From Orthonyx spaldingii (taxonomy: Eukaryota; Chordata; Aves; Passeriformes; Orthonychidae), in contig VZTJ01004568.1 of the NCBI GenBank assembly GCA_013397795.1, positions 568,309 through 632,308 on the forward strand: a DNA stretch of 64,000 bases, read 5' to 3'. Each line of letters starts with the position of its first letter. The first letter of the stretch is position 1. The position numbers and the translations under genes were made by a program. Under the pieces are notes generated by a model. It was given only the letters and a program-made list of their open reading frames with translations. It made no database searches and was not told the DNA's origin. Positions 38,940-50,814 of this stretch are shown here, piece by piece.

Positions 38940-39450
38940 TTCCGCGGAGTCACGAGGGGAGACCAGCGGGAGGCGCGGCTTCCCCGCCAGGGCCCCTGGC
39001 GCTGTCCCTGCCCGTGGGATGCCCCGCCAGACCAGCACCGCCCGCCCGAGAGCCCAGCGAGCTCCCTTACTTCTTGGTGTCGCTGCTGAATAGCCCGAAG
39101 GCCGCGGGAGCCGAGGGGGTCACGGTGGGCGCCGCCTCCTGCGCCTGCTCGGCCGCCGCCTCTCCGCCCTGCTCGCCGTAAGTGAGCCCGTTGCCGGACA
39201 TGGTGCTGCTGCCGCTGGTGCCACCGCCACTGCCGAGCCGCCCCGCCGAACTTGCCGTCGCGGCACCCACGGAGCGCGGCGCCGGCGCTCCCCCGGAAGC
39301 TGGGCGGTCACGCGGCGGGGCGGGGCGGGGCGGCCGGGCCCGGACGTGCGGCAGGAGCCAGGCCCAGGGGCAGGGCGGAGGGCGAAGGCGGAAGGGCTGT
39401 GCTGCGGCTGTGCGGCCCGGGCCTCTGCCGTCTCCTTGGAACACAAATTG
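38940..39450 (-). promoter_or_regulatory. CpG-island promoter of AP3B1 with GC boxes
   Basis: About 500 bp of very GC- and CpG-rich sequence stands out sharply from the AT-rich surroundings and overlaps AP3B1 exon 1. Tandem GC boxes (three overlapping GGGGCGG repeats at 39,313-39,335), the classic Sp1-type signal, lie about 110-135 bp upstream of the ATG. No TATA box is apparent. Transcription on the minus strand probably begins between about 39,230 and 39,450 (inference). No gene is visible on the plus strand immediately to the right, so divergent transcription cannot be judged from this window. Confidence 0.85.
39071..39201 (-). CDS. AP3B1: AP3B1 exon 1 (coding part), beta-3A adaptin N-terminus
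   Basis: The start is ATG at 39,201 with an A at -3 (ACC ATG), and the exon ends at 39,071 before a GTAAGG donor in phase 2. It encodes 43 codons plus two bases. The product begins MSGNGLTYGEQ, continues through a low-complexity Ala/Glu/Pro/Thr stretch and ends in AFGLFSSDTK. The segment ending FGLFSSD is the conserved landmark of vertebrate beta-3A; the Ala/Pro-rich middle is the variable part. The start was chosen by homology, because the frame stays open upstream to another ATG at 39,444. The exon sits inside the CpG island, as expected for a housekeeping first exon. Confidence 0.95.
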
Positions 39451-42400
39451 TGGCCTAGAGCATCAGCTCGCTTGTTGCTTCTAGTGACCGTGTGAGTAAT
39501 GCAGGTACTCCACGCTCACGACAGAAGCAGGGTAGCCTAGACTAGAAGCAGCTGTTTACATGTGAGAGGCCAAAAATATAAAAGAATAGTTAAAAGTCTT
39601 TTGGGGGAAGTTTCTCCTCATTCCTTTTTACAATCTTGTTTTCCTACGTGCATCTTTCCCCTCTCCCCCTAGTCTCTCAGGAATTATCTGTGTTCATTAA
39701 AACACCCATCCGTCCATCTCCTCAGATACGCTAGTGGAGTGCAACCTTTTCATTCTTAGAACTGAACTAATTTCCAAAAGGTTACCTGTTCACAATCAAT
39801 ACCTTTGATCTTGCAGAGAAGAAAAAAAAAAGGGGGGGGGGGGGGGGGAGGAAAGAATGGATTGTCGTATTTTCCTGAAGCAGCCTTTTGACTTGCTTGC
39901 TTTTCAGCAACTTGTATTTTTCTGATTGAAACTGAGACAATACTGAAACAAATAAACTTCTTACAAAAGGATTTATGAGTAAAGGATTTGTTAAAGAGTA
40001 TGGGGCTGCTGTAGCGGTAGTTGTCCTCAATTGCTGCCTTCTACAGATGACAGCATTTTAATTTTTTTTATGATCTCTCACAGCTTTTTTCTGTGTAGCA
40101 CTGTCTTTAGAAAGTCATGGTTTAGAGTGTAAAAGTCCCAGTGTGAATATTCTTGACCATCTCCATTTCATCTATTGGTTTTTTAGACTTCCCTTTTTTA
40201 TTCTGCCTTTTGCATTGTTTACAGTCACAGCCGTCATACTTTTCTTTCCATGTAGAGAGAAATATCTCATTTTTACTGCCATGAACTGTCCCAGGAGCTG
40301 TTCATACTCATCCAGTAATTTGATTTAAGGCTGACACCTCTCAATCATACAGAGCCAGAGTGGATTCTACATCCTGATTTTTAAAGGAACAAAAACCAGA
40401 GTAGGCTTCTCGAGAACTGGATCTGAACCATACAAGAATGGAAACCGGCTTCTCTACAGAAAGACTTGAGAATTCCTGTCAGCAGTCCTTAGAATTGTCT
40501 CTGTTTTTCAGACCATGCCTATTTATTTCAAAGTGTAACAGAGACAGCACTTGAACTTCAATTCCAAACACGGTTATGTTTACATGAAGAGGTTGCTAGC
40601 TATGTCTTTTATTTGTGTACCAGGCACATATAGAGTAGGAAGGGATAATTATATGAGGCCAGGTGCATAGTTGGTAAGGCAGATCTAGTTTCTTTTAAGA
40701 CAGTCTGCTTGTTGTCTGAGGCGAGAGGTTAAAACCGTTTGCTTCTTTGTATAAATCTATAAAATAAGTATGTATTAGCACTAAGAAACTCCTTAAGTAC
40801 AAGATACTAATTTTTTTACTATGTGTATCTACCACATAGTATTTACTATGTGTACTAGTTAAGTAATCTTAGAGTAAATGGGAAAAGAAAACAATGGACT
40901 TGTAAAATATACCAGAGTATTTCCTGGGAGTACATATGGCAAAAAGAAGACAAATGGCTATTGAGGTGGATGATCATGGGTCTGTGATACAAGAAGAGAA
41001 GGAAATAGTAACAGTGATGCAGAGCTTGAAAGGGCCTTGAAAATGAGAAAAGAAATAATACCTGAAAATGTAAATGAAAATTCCTATCAGGACGGTTAGT
41101 TATGAGCTTCTGTTATCAGTTCTTGATCTAGTTTTGAAATATGCCACAACTGTTCAGTGAAGAGCCTTTTCCTGTCTAAATTATGTCTTCAAAAATCACC
41201 ATGCAGTGATAAGGTACTTGCACATTGAATTTATAACTGTGTGCAATTATGTCAAAATTACAGAATCATGAAACACAAAAAACTCCAAATCTAAATTCTC
41301 TACTTACATTCATTTGGTTACAGCATTCTATATTTCAAGGTTTTGTGCAGCATAAGAAAATTAACAGACAAGGCTTAAAAGAGCGAACATAAAAGGCTTT
41401 GCTTCTCAGTTTTCCACTTGGGTTTCTTTCTGAAACCATTTCACCTCCATTATTCATACCATTTTCACAACTGTACTTATCTAGTGTCTGGTAAATTACA
41501 TGGTTTCTTACTTTCCATCCATAGACATCAACAGCTATACAATATATGGTGTATGGACACAGCTTTTAAAAATTAATTGCACTGAGAAGTAACTTCCAAG
41601 GCTCAATGGAAGGGAAGACATATTTGTATGGATAAACACATACACATTTTCATCAAAACTCATGTGTAGTGTTGTATACGTGTGAGTTTGAGGGGAAAAA
41701 TATTTACATTGCTCAACAAGCTGTAATTTTGTAATTTCAACAAACATTAAGTTTTCTAGGCTTTCTGAAACAGTTACAGAATATACTTTGCAGTGTTTTT
41801 TACAAAGTTATATACATTTTGTGGCCACTGGGCTGCCAAATGCTTATTGGGTGCCCCCTTGTGGCTCAAATTATTCATATGTTATTTATCATGAAAAAGA
41901 CAGGAGATGCTTTGGTAAGGAAATTAATTTTTAATGAATTCAAGCTCTGTATAACAGAAATGTCAAGCTACTAAAAGCTTTGCTCATATTGTATATGTTG
42001 CTTATAAACTCTTATGTATGCAAAATGTGCTAGTATTGCAAATTCAACACAAATGTGTAAGAGTTTTGACTTGTAAATGTCATTGATAAAGGATAAGTAA
42101 TGATACAATACAAACTTCTTGCAATATGAATTTTTCTTCAGCAATGATTTAGAAATCTGATGTCTAATAAGTTACGTTAAAATTAAGCACCAAGAGCTCA
42201 TTCAGCAGCCTGGAGTAATGGGTTTTCAGTCTGGGTCATGAACTCAGCTTCCAATCGTCCTGAGCCTGAAAAACACTTTAGTCTGCCTCTCTACAAGTGA
42301 ATCAAAATTTGGGACCATAATGAAAGCAAATGAATGTTTTTTCAAAAGTACCAATTCTCTATTCCTTCTTAGCAGGGCTGACTACCATGTTATCTGCAGA

Positions 42401-44365
42401 AGTGGAGCTCACATATCAGTTCTTGAAATCAGGAGACTCCAAATTCTCTTTTATTCATTTTATTTTACAGCTCTTCTGTAAACTCTAAAATGACACAATA
42501 TATGTCCTTTATCTTCATCAATTAATATTCCTTCAAATGATTATGAAGATTTTAGCTAAATGATGAATCGGAAAAGTGGAAAGTAAAAAGCAAAAACATA
42601 GAACACAGAAATATTTCAAAAATAAAACAATTCTTCAATTGTATAAGTTCTTTGTAATTTCTTCGAGCATGAACATGCAAAATAGGTAGAACTGGAAACA
42701 TATTATTAGATATTATTTTTGAATAGAGAATATATTGGAATTAAAAAGATTGGGATTATATTAAAAACTATTACAGAAATACAAGTATCTCCAATGGAGT
42801 AAGGGCAGTTATACGCTTATACTGATATCAGACCTGGTGTCTTTGATGGTAACTAAAATCCAAGTGAAATGGGAGGTGAACTACTCTTCAAAACTTTCAC
42901 TGTAATTGAAAATATTATTTGTTATTTTTTCATTACTTGGTCTTCCTAGATATTTAAATATCATACCATCCAATGTGATATCAAAGCAGGAAACCTAAAT
43001 CAACTGCCAACAATTTCCCATTACTCCCATGACAGGAATGCTCACAGACCTCGAATAATAGGTTTAAAATGTTGAAAACTGTGTTCAAATGTTTACTGCA
43101 CTGTATCCTAATTTTAAAAAACACATCCTCCTGAAGAAAGAAAGAAATTGGCTTTTTCTCAGATTTATTTTAAGTAGAAGAAGAAATTCAGTGTGTGGCG
43201 GATTCTCTCAAGTACCCCAGCTAGTCACAATTATCTTTCTGAGGAAGTTACCAATTTCAGATTCAGCCTCAATTGGCCTTTTTGATATCAATTCTAGGTT
43301 TCCTCCTAGCTCTATTAGTGAATCAACTGTAAGCTTGGGTTTGCAAATTACCTTCTCCTTTTCTTAATCTAGAGAAGCACTTAGTCTTCAGTAACAACAA
43401 AATATTTAACTGGTTTAAGTAATGAAGCTGAAATAACTTTTTAAAACCTTGTGTCTATGTAAACAATGTATACTGTAGCACACCTGACTTAATTAGAATT
43501 TTAGTTTGATAGTTATAGTTTGTAGCATACATTTATTTGAAGATCTTTTAAAGCTAGTTCAGATTAAAGGATTTAAGAAGGGGGTACACATACATGATTT
43601 ATGTGTTTATTATAACATCTCTTTATTGTGCTGCCATTATCTAGAAGCTCCATTGAGTTAGGCTGCTCTTGAAATACATGCCTTGACAGTTGGAATACTT
43701 CAAGTGTCTTACTGGATCCTGAGTTTTTAAAGCAAGTCAGACTGCACTTACCAAGGACTTCAGCCTTCATGTTGCTTGTGTACCTGCACATCCTTCATGT
43801 TGTACCTTTAAACAACACTAGTGCACGTAATACACATTTGTGTTCATGTTTGATTTCTAAAAGTACTGCAAGTGAGTTGTTTGGCAGAAATAAAGGGATA
43901 AATATTCATAAATAGAACAGCAGGTTTATAAGACTGTCTTAGGGTGTTTCTGTATCTTCCAGTCATAGATAGGACCTGTATTCAGTTCTTGAGATTGTAA
44001 TTCAGTTTACTGATGCATAAACAGTAATTACAATATGTACAATAATACAAAGAGAAAATAGGCAATTTTGAGCAACTGGCCATAAGCAGAGAGGAGGCCA
44101 GCGAATTGCAAGCACGCTGTAAGCACATTGCAATTTCCTTGGCATGGAGTCAACTATATATTAGTCCTGGTAGAGATTACAGTGGTACCAGAACAGGTTT
44201 TACTGATCTTGAATGAATATAGCATGCTCCTTTCCTCTATAGCTGGAGCACAATGCCCTTCAAAAATACCACCTTCTAATTTCTACAGCATGTGTCATGT
44301 ATCATGTCCCATGGAGAAAAAAAAAAAAAGGAGTATTCAGCAAAAGTAATGCCTGTTTAAGGAGA
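39451..44365. other. intergenic region upstream of AP3B1
   Basis: No gene, CR1 or LTR recognised. A (A)10(G)17 homopolymer junction lies at 39,822-39,848. The remainder is AT-rich with only short chance frames. An A-run lies at about 44,319. Confidence 0.75.
39822..39848. repeat. (A)10(G)17 homopolymer tract
   Basis: Ten A residues run directly into seventeen G residues about 600 bp upstream of the AP3B1 ATG. The G-run is long enough to form a G-quadruplex and is a likely length-variable and error-prone site in assemblies. Confidence 0.95.
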
Positions 44366-44504
44366 TCACAGAATGAAAAAGAATCATGGAACCAAATAGA
44401 ATCATCGAATGGCTAAGATTGAAAAGGGCCACTCTAAGTCATCTAGATTCATCAACTTCCTTACTCAAGCAGGGTTCCCTAGACTGATGGTACTTAGGAA
44501 TGTA
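44366..44504 (-). mobile_element. CR1 LINE, 3' part (left of the inserted LTR)
   Basis: The sequence gatcacagaatg ... tagaatcatcgaatggctaa ... gtcatctagattcatcaact ... ctcaagcagggttccctaga is a CR1 3' end in reverse orientation. It is cut off at 44,504 by the LTR and resumes at 45,675. Confidence 0.85.
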
Positions 44505-45674
44505 TGTTGGGGTTTAGGAATTTTTTTCCTTTTATTTCTTTCTCTTAGGGAATTTTCTCCCATTTTTGTTGCTAAGAAACAATAATAACTGGGTATTTGA
44601 GACAAAAAGTTGCCACAGCTCAGGGGAGGGGTGCAGCCGGCTACTCCCTCTTTACCAGAGGGTCTCTCTGGGAAGAGCAGAGATACCATGAGAATTGGGC
44701 TGGGAAGAAGGGGGCTGGGGCAGCTGCTAGCTCTCTTGCTCTCTCAGCATTCAGAGGGGAAGGAAGATGCAGTCGCTGTGGGAAGAATTCACCAGCACTG
44801 CGGGGTTCTGTCTCCTACTGCCTTTCCTCCACTGTGAGTGGAGCCCTGCTCGTAAGAGCGGCCGTTGCACTGGGACCTATTTACCACCCCACTTCACCGA
44901 ACAAAGCCCCCTCCACCATCTGCTCTGGTGCCTCAGGGGAAACCCTGGGCTTCTAGAGCCCCCTTCCTCTCCAAGGGAACCTCTCTTGGCAGAGTTCCAG
45001 AGCTAGGCTGCTACTGCCCAGCCCCTCGACCCTTCCTCTGCCACTGGCAGGTGGTTTGTTTTTTTTTTTTTCCTACACTGTAACTCACACCCCCTGCCTT
45101 GCCCAGAGGGCTGCAGTTCCAGCTGAGGCTGCGAGCTCCTAATCCATCTCATCTACCACTCCAGGAGTTTGCTCGTCCCTGCCTTTCCAGCTTGCTGCTC
45201 CGAGGTCCCTGCTACAGCTCCTGGTGCTATCCAAAGGGGGACCAGGACCGGCTGCCCTGGAGGTTTGTGAAGGGAACCCATTCCCATCCCGCCGGGATTC
45301 CCGCCGGCCACATCCGCCATCACAGCGTGGGGAGAGACAGCCGAGACTCGCCCATAGCGCCCCCTGCAGCCAAAGGGAGTCATTGCACCCGCCCTGCCCA
45401 GCCAGGAGCCACAGCGCTCCTGCTGGCTGTAACCGGAACTGCACCACAGGGGAAAGTGCCTGCAGCCGAGAGCTGCTGCTACTGGGTTTCTGGTTTTGTT
45501 TGTTGTCGCTGCCACTGGTGTTGTTTGTTTGCCCTGTTATATATACTAGTAAACAATTGTTATTCATTTGCTCATGTGGTTTGCCTGAAAGCCCCTTAGT
45601 TTCAAAATTTCAGAGGGAAGAGGGTCATGTTTTCCATTCCAAGGGAGGACACACCTGTCTTTCAAACCTAGACA
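44505..45674 (+). mobile_element. ERVL-type solo LTR with 5-bp target duplication, inserted in CR1
   Basis: The 1,170-bp element starts TGTTGGGGTTTAGGAA and ends CCTGTCTTTCAAACCTAGACA (quoted part), with the exact duplication atgta at 44,500-44,504 and 45,675-45,679. Start and end match an avian ERVL LTR family as I remember it, including cttagggaattttctcccat, gttgctaagaaacaataataac and ccccttagtttcaaaatttc. The interior is GC-rich, giving several long spurious frames (for example 45,224-45,877). A TATATATA motif lies near 45,538. Orientation is from remembered family similarity. Confidence 0.9.
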
Positions 45675-46945
45675 ATGTATGCAGATGGCTTTTGAATATT
45701 CTTATTTCTGGAGAAATAGACTTTACACCCTCTCTGGGCAATCTGTTCCAGGTCTCAGCCACCCTCACAGTAAAGAAGTTCTTCCTCATGTTCATGGGGA
45801 ACTTCTGTGTTCCAGTTTCTGCCCATTGTCTCGTATTGTTTGGCACCTCTGAGAAGAGCCTGGCTCCATCTTCTTGACATCCTTCCTTCAGAAACTTACA
45901 CATCAATAGATCCTCTCTCAGGCTTCTCTTCTCCAGGCTAACCAATAACCAACTCCCTCTGCCTTTCCTACTAAGTGAGGTGCTCCAGTCCCCTCATCAC
46001 CTTTGTAGCCTTGGCTGGACTCACCCCAGGAGCTCCATGTCTCTCTTGTCCTGAGGAGCCTAGAACATCTGGAGCGCTCTATCCTCACCAGCGCTGAGTA
46101 GAGGGACAGGATCACCTCCCTCCATGTGCTGCCGATGCTCTTCCTAATGCCCCCCAGGATACCATTGGCTTTCTTGGCCACCAGGACACTCTGCTGGCTC
46201 ATGGACAGCTTGTTGTCCATCAGGACATCCAGGTCCTTCTCTGCAGAGCTGCTCCCCAGCAGCTCAGCCCCAGCCTATGCTGGTGCCTGGGGTTGTTCCT
46301 CGCCAGGTACAGGACCCTGCACTTGCCTGTCATTAGAGATAGTGTCAAATGACTTGCTGAAATCAAAGTAGATTATACCCACTACTTTCCCCTCATCCAT
46401 CCAGGTATTTGTCTCATTGTAGAAGGTAATCAGGCTGAGCAAGTGTGATTTCTCCACACTGACTACTCCTGATCATCTTCTTATCATCCATGTGGATAGA
46501 GATGGTCTCCAGAATGAGGTGCTCCATCACTTTCCCGGGGATCAAGGTGAGGCTGACTGGCGGTAGTTTCCTGGGTCCTCCTTCTTGGCCTTTTGAGGAC
46601 GAAGGTGATGTTTGCTTTCATCCTGTCCTCAGCACCTCTCTTGATCTCCATGACCATTCAAAGATGGTCCTACAACAGTACCTGCCAGCTCTCTGAGCAC
46701 TCGTGTATGCATCCCATCAGGGTCTATGGACTTGTGGATGTCAAGTTTAGCTAAATGGTCACTTACCCAAACCTTCTCAACCAAAGAAAAGTCTTTCTTT
46801 CTCCAGACCTTCTCCCTGATCTTCTGGATTAGAATTCCTGAGGGGTAGCCTTGGCAGTGAAGACTGAAGCAAAGAAGCACTGTTCAATAATTCTGCCTTC
46901 TCTGCGCGCTCTGTCACTAGAATGCCTGTTCCATTAATTGCAAGC
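45675..46945 (-). mobile_element. CR1 LINE body (right of the inserted LTR), reverse-transcriptase frame with internal deletion
   Basis: This continues the CR1 begun at 44,366. On the minus strand it contains the ORF2 C-terminal part (SQQSVLVAKKANGILGGIRK near 46,126-46,210). Upstream are reverse-transcriptase motifs: KVVGIIYFDFSKSFDTIS (46,335-46,410) and VSDHLAKLDIHKSIDPDGMH (about 46,710-46,780). The stretch between the FDFSKSFDT motif and the VQGPVPGEEQP segment, which should hold the catalytic [YF]ADD box, is missing, so an internal deletion lies near 46,333. The right edge is approximate. Confidence 0.9.
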
Positions 46946-49900
46946 TAACATTATGCCTAATATTCATTTTGTTGCTGGTTATTTGAAAATAAAATATAAA
47001 GTGAAACATGGAATTAAATAAGAGAAAAGCAGAAACTTAGTTTTAGAAACCGGAACGAGCGCAAAGGAGGAATGAAGACTCAGAAAACTATGATGGCTCT
47101 TTCACGTGGTGATCACAAAAGATACAATTCTTAACAAGAATATAATAGGATTTGTGTGAGAAACATAGGAGAGTCTCTTATTGGAGGAGAAACAAAGGCA
47201 GAAATTAAAGGCATAATGCCAAAAAATGGTTATTCCTCACATTTTCCTAAGGGTGAAACACTTACATTACTTAGCCTAACAGATTTTTTTTTTAATGTAT
47301 GATAATTTATAAATAGTTTCTGGAAAGAACATAATGAACTGGCTGAGAATAAGGTCTGTAAGCAATTGCTACACTCAAGTGCACTTGTATATTAAGGGGG
47401 TAAAAAGGTCAATAAATTATTTTTCTGGCAGACCAAGAATGAGAAAGTTGAAATAACATCTTGGAAATAACACTGGATACAAAGAAGATAATTTAAGACA
47501 AGGGGAAAACACCCAAACAAACCAGCATTTTTTTGCCGGAGACTTCCTTTTCAGTCACATCTGAAAAGCAACCATTCCTAACCTGGCACTCCCAAGGCCA
47601 TGGAAATGTGTGTTCTGTTGAACAATATCTCTGGTTTGTTTTGGAGTGAGATAAGGACTTCTCAGGACCCCACAGCTGTGACTCAAATGTTAACTTACAT
47701 ATTTAGTTACCTGAATCTGAAAGTTTTTTCCTATGATTAAGAGTTATTGCTCAGACAAGATGTCCTGTTTCTCAAAAAATGTAGAAAATTCAAATTAAAG
47801 AGAATTTATAGTAATTTATGTGAAAAATTGCCTTTTAAATGTATTATTTTGATAAACTTTCAGATCATAAATTATTATTAAGTTGATAATTATATTTATT
47901 TTAATTGCATTTACTATTAAAATGGAATGGTATTTATAGAAATGTTCATATAACTATAAGAAAGTTTAAATTATTAATATACCAATTAAGAAAAAATAGT
48001 TTTGTATTAGATTTTTTTATGATAATGTCAGACTGTGTCTCTGATACTTATTCTTTTTACTTTTACTGAATCACTGTAAATACATATTTTTCCATAGTTC
48101 TAAAAAGGAACTTGCTTAGAAGTATGTGAGAAAAGTAAATTTCTCTCATTTATTATTTTAAAGACTAAAATAAAGGCAATATAATGCACATTTATAAACT
48201 TGTACTGTTAAAGCTATTTTCAATGTGTATTCACAACCCTTTTTTACAACATAGGCTTCATTTAAATAAATAACCTTTGTAGTCAGTTCTGGTCAGTGTA
48301 TCTCAGGATGTATTTTTAAAAAATTGAAATGATACAGAGACATCAAGATAAAGAATGACTTATATTTGAGAGGAAAAAACCTGAATAGACTTTAACTCTG
48401 TGGCCTAGAAAATAGACACTTGATAGAGATCATTCTGGTTTATGATCTATATCTATAAAGTCATGAATTACACAGAGAATGTGACTCACTATCCCATCTT
48501 CTAGCAGTCATCATATAAAACCAGTAGATTGTAGGTCCAAAATAAAGGGATATTTTTTCTATAGCACAAGTGAATATGTATTTTGATAGTTGCCATGAGA
48601 TATTGTTGATGCAAAAGTTTCCATGAGTTCAAAGAACAAGAAGACAAAGTCATGAAAAAAAAGGTTATGGAACACAAAGATATCATCACTGGCTCAGGAA
48701 GTTTCTGAACCACAAGTTTATTACAGAGAAATATCATTATATAGTCTTCTTGTTTGGATATTCTCCCATAAGAATCTGATTCTGGTAATACTTATAAGTA
48801 TTTGAGGCTAGATAGACCTTTGATGGTGCATCTATTCTTATCTTGTGTATTTCAGTTCACTATTCCTATTGCAGCTAGATAAATGTGTAGATATTCCTTT
48901 TATAACACAGTTCAGCAGCTGAAAAATGAGAAATTGTGTGGAGCAAAAAAGAAATTAGCACATGCATCTAATGGAATGGTTCAACTTCTACCAAAGACTT
49001 TTAGTCTGGTAGAATGGGAAATAGAGTCATGCTACCTTTCTATTTCTGCTTTTTCTTCTAAGGGATGTCAGTCTACTTTATCTGTATTTGAAGAATGCCA
49101 CATATGATGCAAGTCAGGCTACTAATCACCTTCTGGTCAAAAGCTGACACTTTATTGAGGCGTCCTGTTTTATTTGAGAAAAAAATAGAAATATGCTTTA
49201 TTTTCAGTCTTATTTATCCCTCCAGGTCTTGTTTGATATTTCTGCTTTTGAAACTGTAAAAAAATTTGTATTTGCTCCTGCCAAACCATTGTGATGAGTC
49301 TTTAAAAAATATTAGGGTGTGTATAGAGCTATCATGACTGTCTTTACTATGTACTAGAGATGATACGGCTAGGATGGCCCATCTATTCTGCTCTCAGGGA
49401 CACCAAGTCCCAGCTTGCTGGTTGTCTAACCCTTCATTTATAATGCTTTGGTTCTGCATGGTTATTAGATCCAGTGCTCCACAAAGCAGTTCACTCTATC
49501 TAATAACTTGAGTCAAAACAGTAAATATCACACAAAAATTCTTTTTTCTCTGCAGCAGTGAACTACAATCCAAGGTTTTGTTTTTAGATTCCAAGCTGCT
49601 TCAGTCATTCATTTTCTTATGAAAGAAATATGAAATAAGATGATGACACTGATGAGGCAAAATCCTATTTGGCCTTCTAAGACACTATACTTGTTTGTTC
49701 CACAACTGAACTTCAATGAGGAAAGGTTTTCTACAAAAGTTCTTTGGAGATAGGTATCTTTGGAGATAGGTGTATTATTCAAATATCAGACAAGCAACTA
49801 ACATCTAAGAGTAGCAGAGGTCCTAGACACACTTCCTTTCAAACTTGAGTAAAGCATTTAAAGATTTGCCAGTGTGTCATGCAAACTTTCTGACACCATT

Positions 49901-50080
49901 CTCATCAGAAAATTCTGCTTCCATGGCCTTTGATGTCTGCATTTCTTCCTTCTTTTTATCATTAGTGACTAAGTCATGAAATGCTAGTGAAAAAAGACAG
50001 CTGCATTTCCATTACACTCTTTTACTGGGTATAAAAAAAAGGTTTTTACAGAGAAAAAACATTGCTTGTTAGTGGTCTGA
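46946..50080. other. intergenic region
   Basis: No gene or recognised repeat family. AT-rich, especially 47,750-48,300. A perfect 16-bp tandem pair (tctttggagataggt plus one base) lies at 49,741-49,772. Confidence 0.7.
49741..49772. repeat. 16-bp direct tandem duplication
   Basis: The unit tctttggagataggta is followed immediately by tctttggagataggtg, a two-copy duplication differing at the last base. Confidence 0.95.
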
Positions 50081-50814
50081 TGTGGCGGTCGCCCAGCTGG
50101 TGGCGCAGCCACCGGCTGGGTCACCCATGGCCCTTGAGACTACCTTTCAGCCCGCCCTTCCTATAGATCAAACGGACTGGGTAGACGAGACCTCTTGGGA
50201 CAGTGAGTCCTGAGAGGTAGGCGGGCTGGAGGCGGTTTCCCGCCATGGGCGCTGTCCATCAAGGCACCGTCCCCTCCCTTCTCCCCTCACGAATAATTTA
50301 AATATTCATACGGTTAAGTTAATATTCATGTATTGCCAGAATGTTCAGTAGTTCTGTTTTCCCCATTGGTTTGTTCAAATATGTCCCGCCTTTGTTTTTC
50401 ACTTATTGGTTCCTGTCATCCCCCTTCATGCACCCTATTTGTCCATTCCCTCTCTCCTCCCCCTTTTCTCCTCCCTTAAAACCCCCTGTAACGGTCGTTT
50501 CGGGGCTCATTCTGTGGCTCCCATCCTCGTAGTAAGTTCTCCTGCCCCCGCCAGGGCAGAGAATAAACTCTGGGATTTTGACCACAAACGAGTCCTCTCT
50601 TCTTCCTTCATCGCCTCCGCGTCGCTCCTGATCCATCGGCTGCTGCCAGCCCCAGCCTGGGCTGTGGGATTTGCTACCTGCCTCGAGATTGCCCCGAGAA
50701 GGCTAAGGCATTGCCTTGCCGCCGCGCGCTTGCGTGCGGCGTGAGAGCCTGTGTCCGGGCACGCGAGGGTACTGTCGCCCCTCGACCAGCCGGGCGGTCA
50801 AGCGGTCAGCGACA
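50081..50814 (+). mobile_element. solo LTR with 6-bp target duplication (class II/ERVK-like)
   Basis: The 734-bp GC-rich element starts TGTGGCGGTCGCCC and ends AGCGGTCAGCGACA. It is flanked by the exact 6-bp repeat gtctga (50,075-50,080 and 50,815-50,820). A TATA-like CTTAAAACC lies near 50,474 and a poly(A) signal AATAAA at 50,562, giving a clear U3-R-U5 layout on the plus strand. Six-bp duplications are typical of beta/alpha-type (ERVK-class) integrases. No internal viral genes are present. High CpG retention (for example the GCCGCCGCGCGCTTGCGTGC stretch) suggests a relatively recent insertion. Confidence 0.93.

Larger units (their letters stand above)
24508..39070 (-). other. AP3B1 intron 1
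   Basis: The largest intron (14.6 kb). It contains an old ERVL-type LTR (25.4-26.0 kb), an unclassified possible repeat at 27.67-28.05 kb, a CR1/SINE tail (32.84-32.90 kb), a solo LTR with target duplications (35.06-35.94 kb), and four exon-like minus-strand open frames listed separately. Simple repeats include an A-run near 28,386 and a 13-bp tandem duplication at 26,579-26,604. Confidence 0.8.
1..39201 (-). other. AP3B1: AP3B1 gene, 5' portion (exons 1-6, introns 1-6)
   Basis: AP3B1 encodes the large beta-3A subunit of the heterotetrameric AP-3 adaptor. AP-3 sorts cargo from endosomes and the trans-Golgi network to lysosomes and lysosome-related organelles such as melanosomes and platelet dense granules; loss in humans causes Hermansky-Pudlak syndrome type 2. 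Six minus-strand exons, recognised by translation, join in frame into 202 codons of a protein of roughly 1,090 residues. Intron sizes are 14,563, 6,295, 5,294, 2,232 and 5,183 bp, and intron 6 runs off the left edge. Exon/intron phases are 2, 0, 0, 0, 2, 0. All splice sites are GT/AG. The acidic serine-rich hinge and the ear domain are outside the window. The paralogue AP3B2 is less likely because the N-terminus and exon 4 match beta-3A as I recall it. Confidence 0.96.

Noticed and set aside
39182..39484. Plus-strand open frames in the CpG island
   Set aside because: They are antisense shadows of AP3B1 exon 1 and promoter, rich in Arg/Gly/Ala/Pro as expected from CpG-rich DNA in any frame.
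45099..45877. Plus- and minus-strand frames of 120-217 codons
   Set aside because: They fall within the ERVL LTR and the CR1 next to it. LTRs do not encode such proteins, and the frames cross the LTR boundary.
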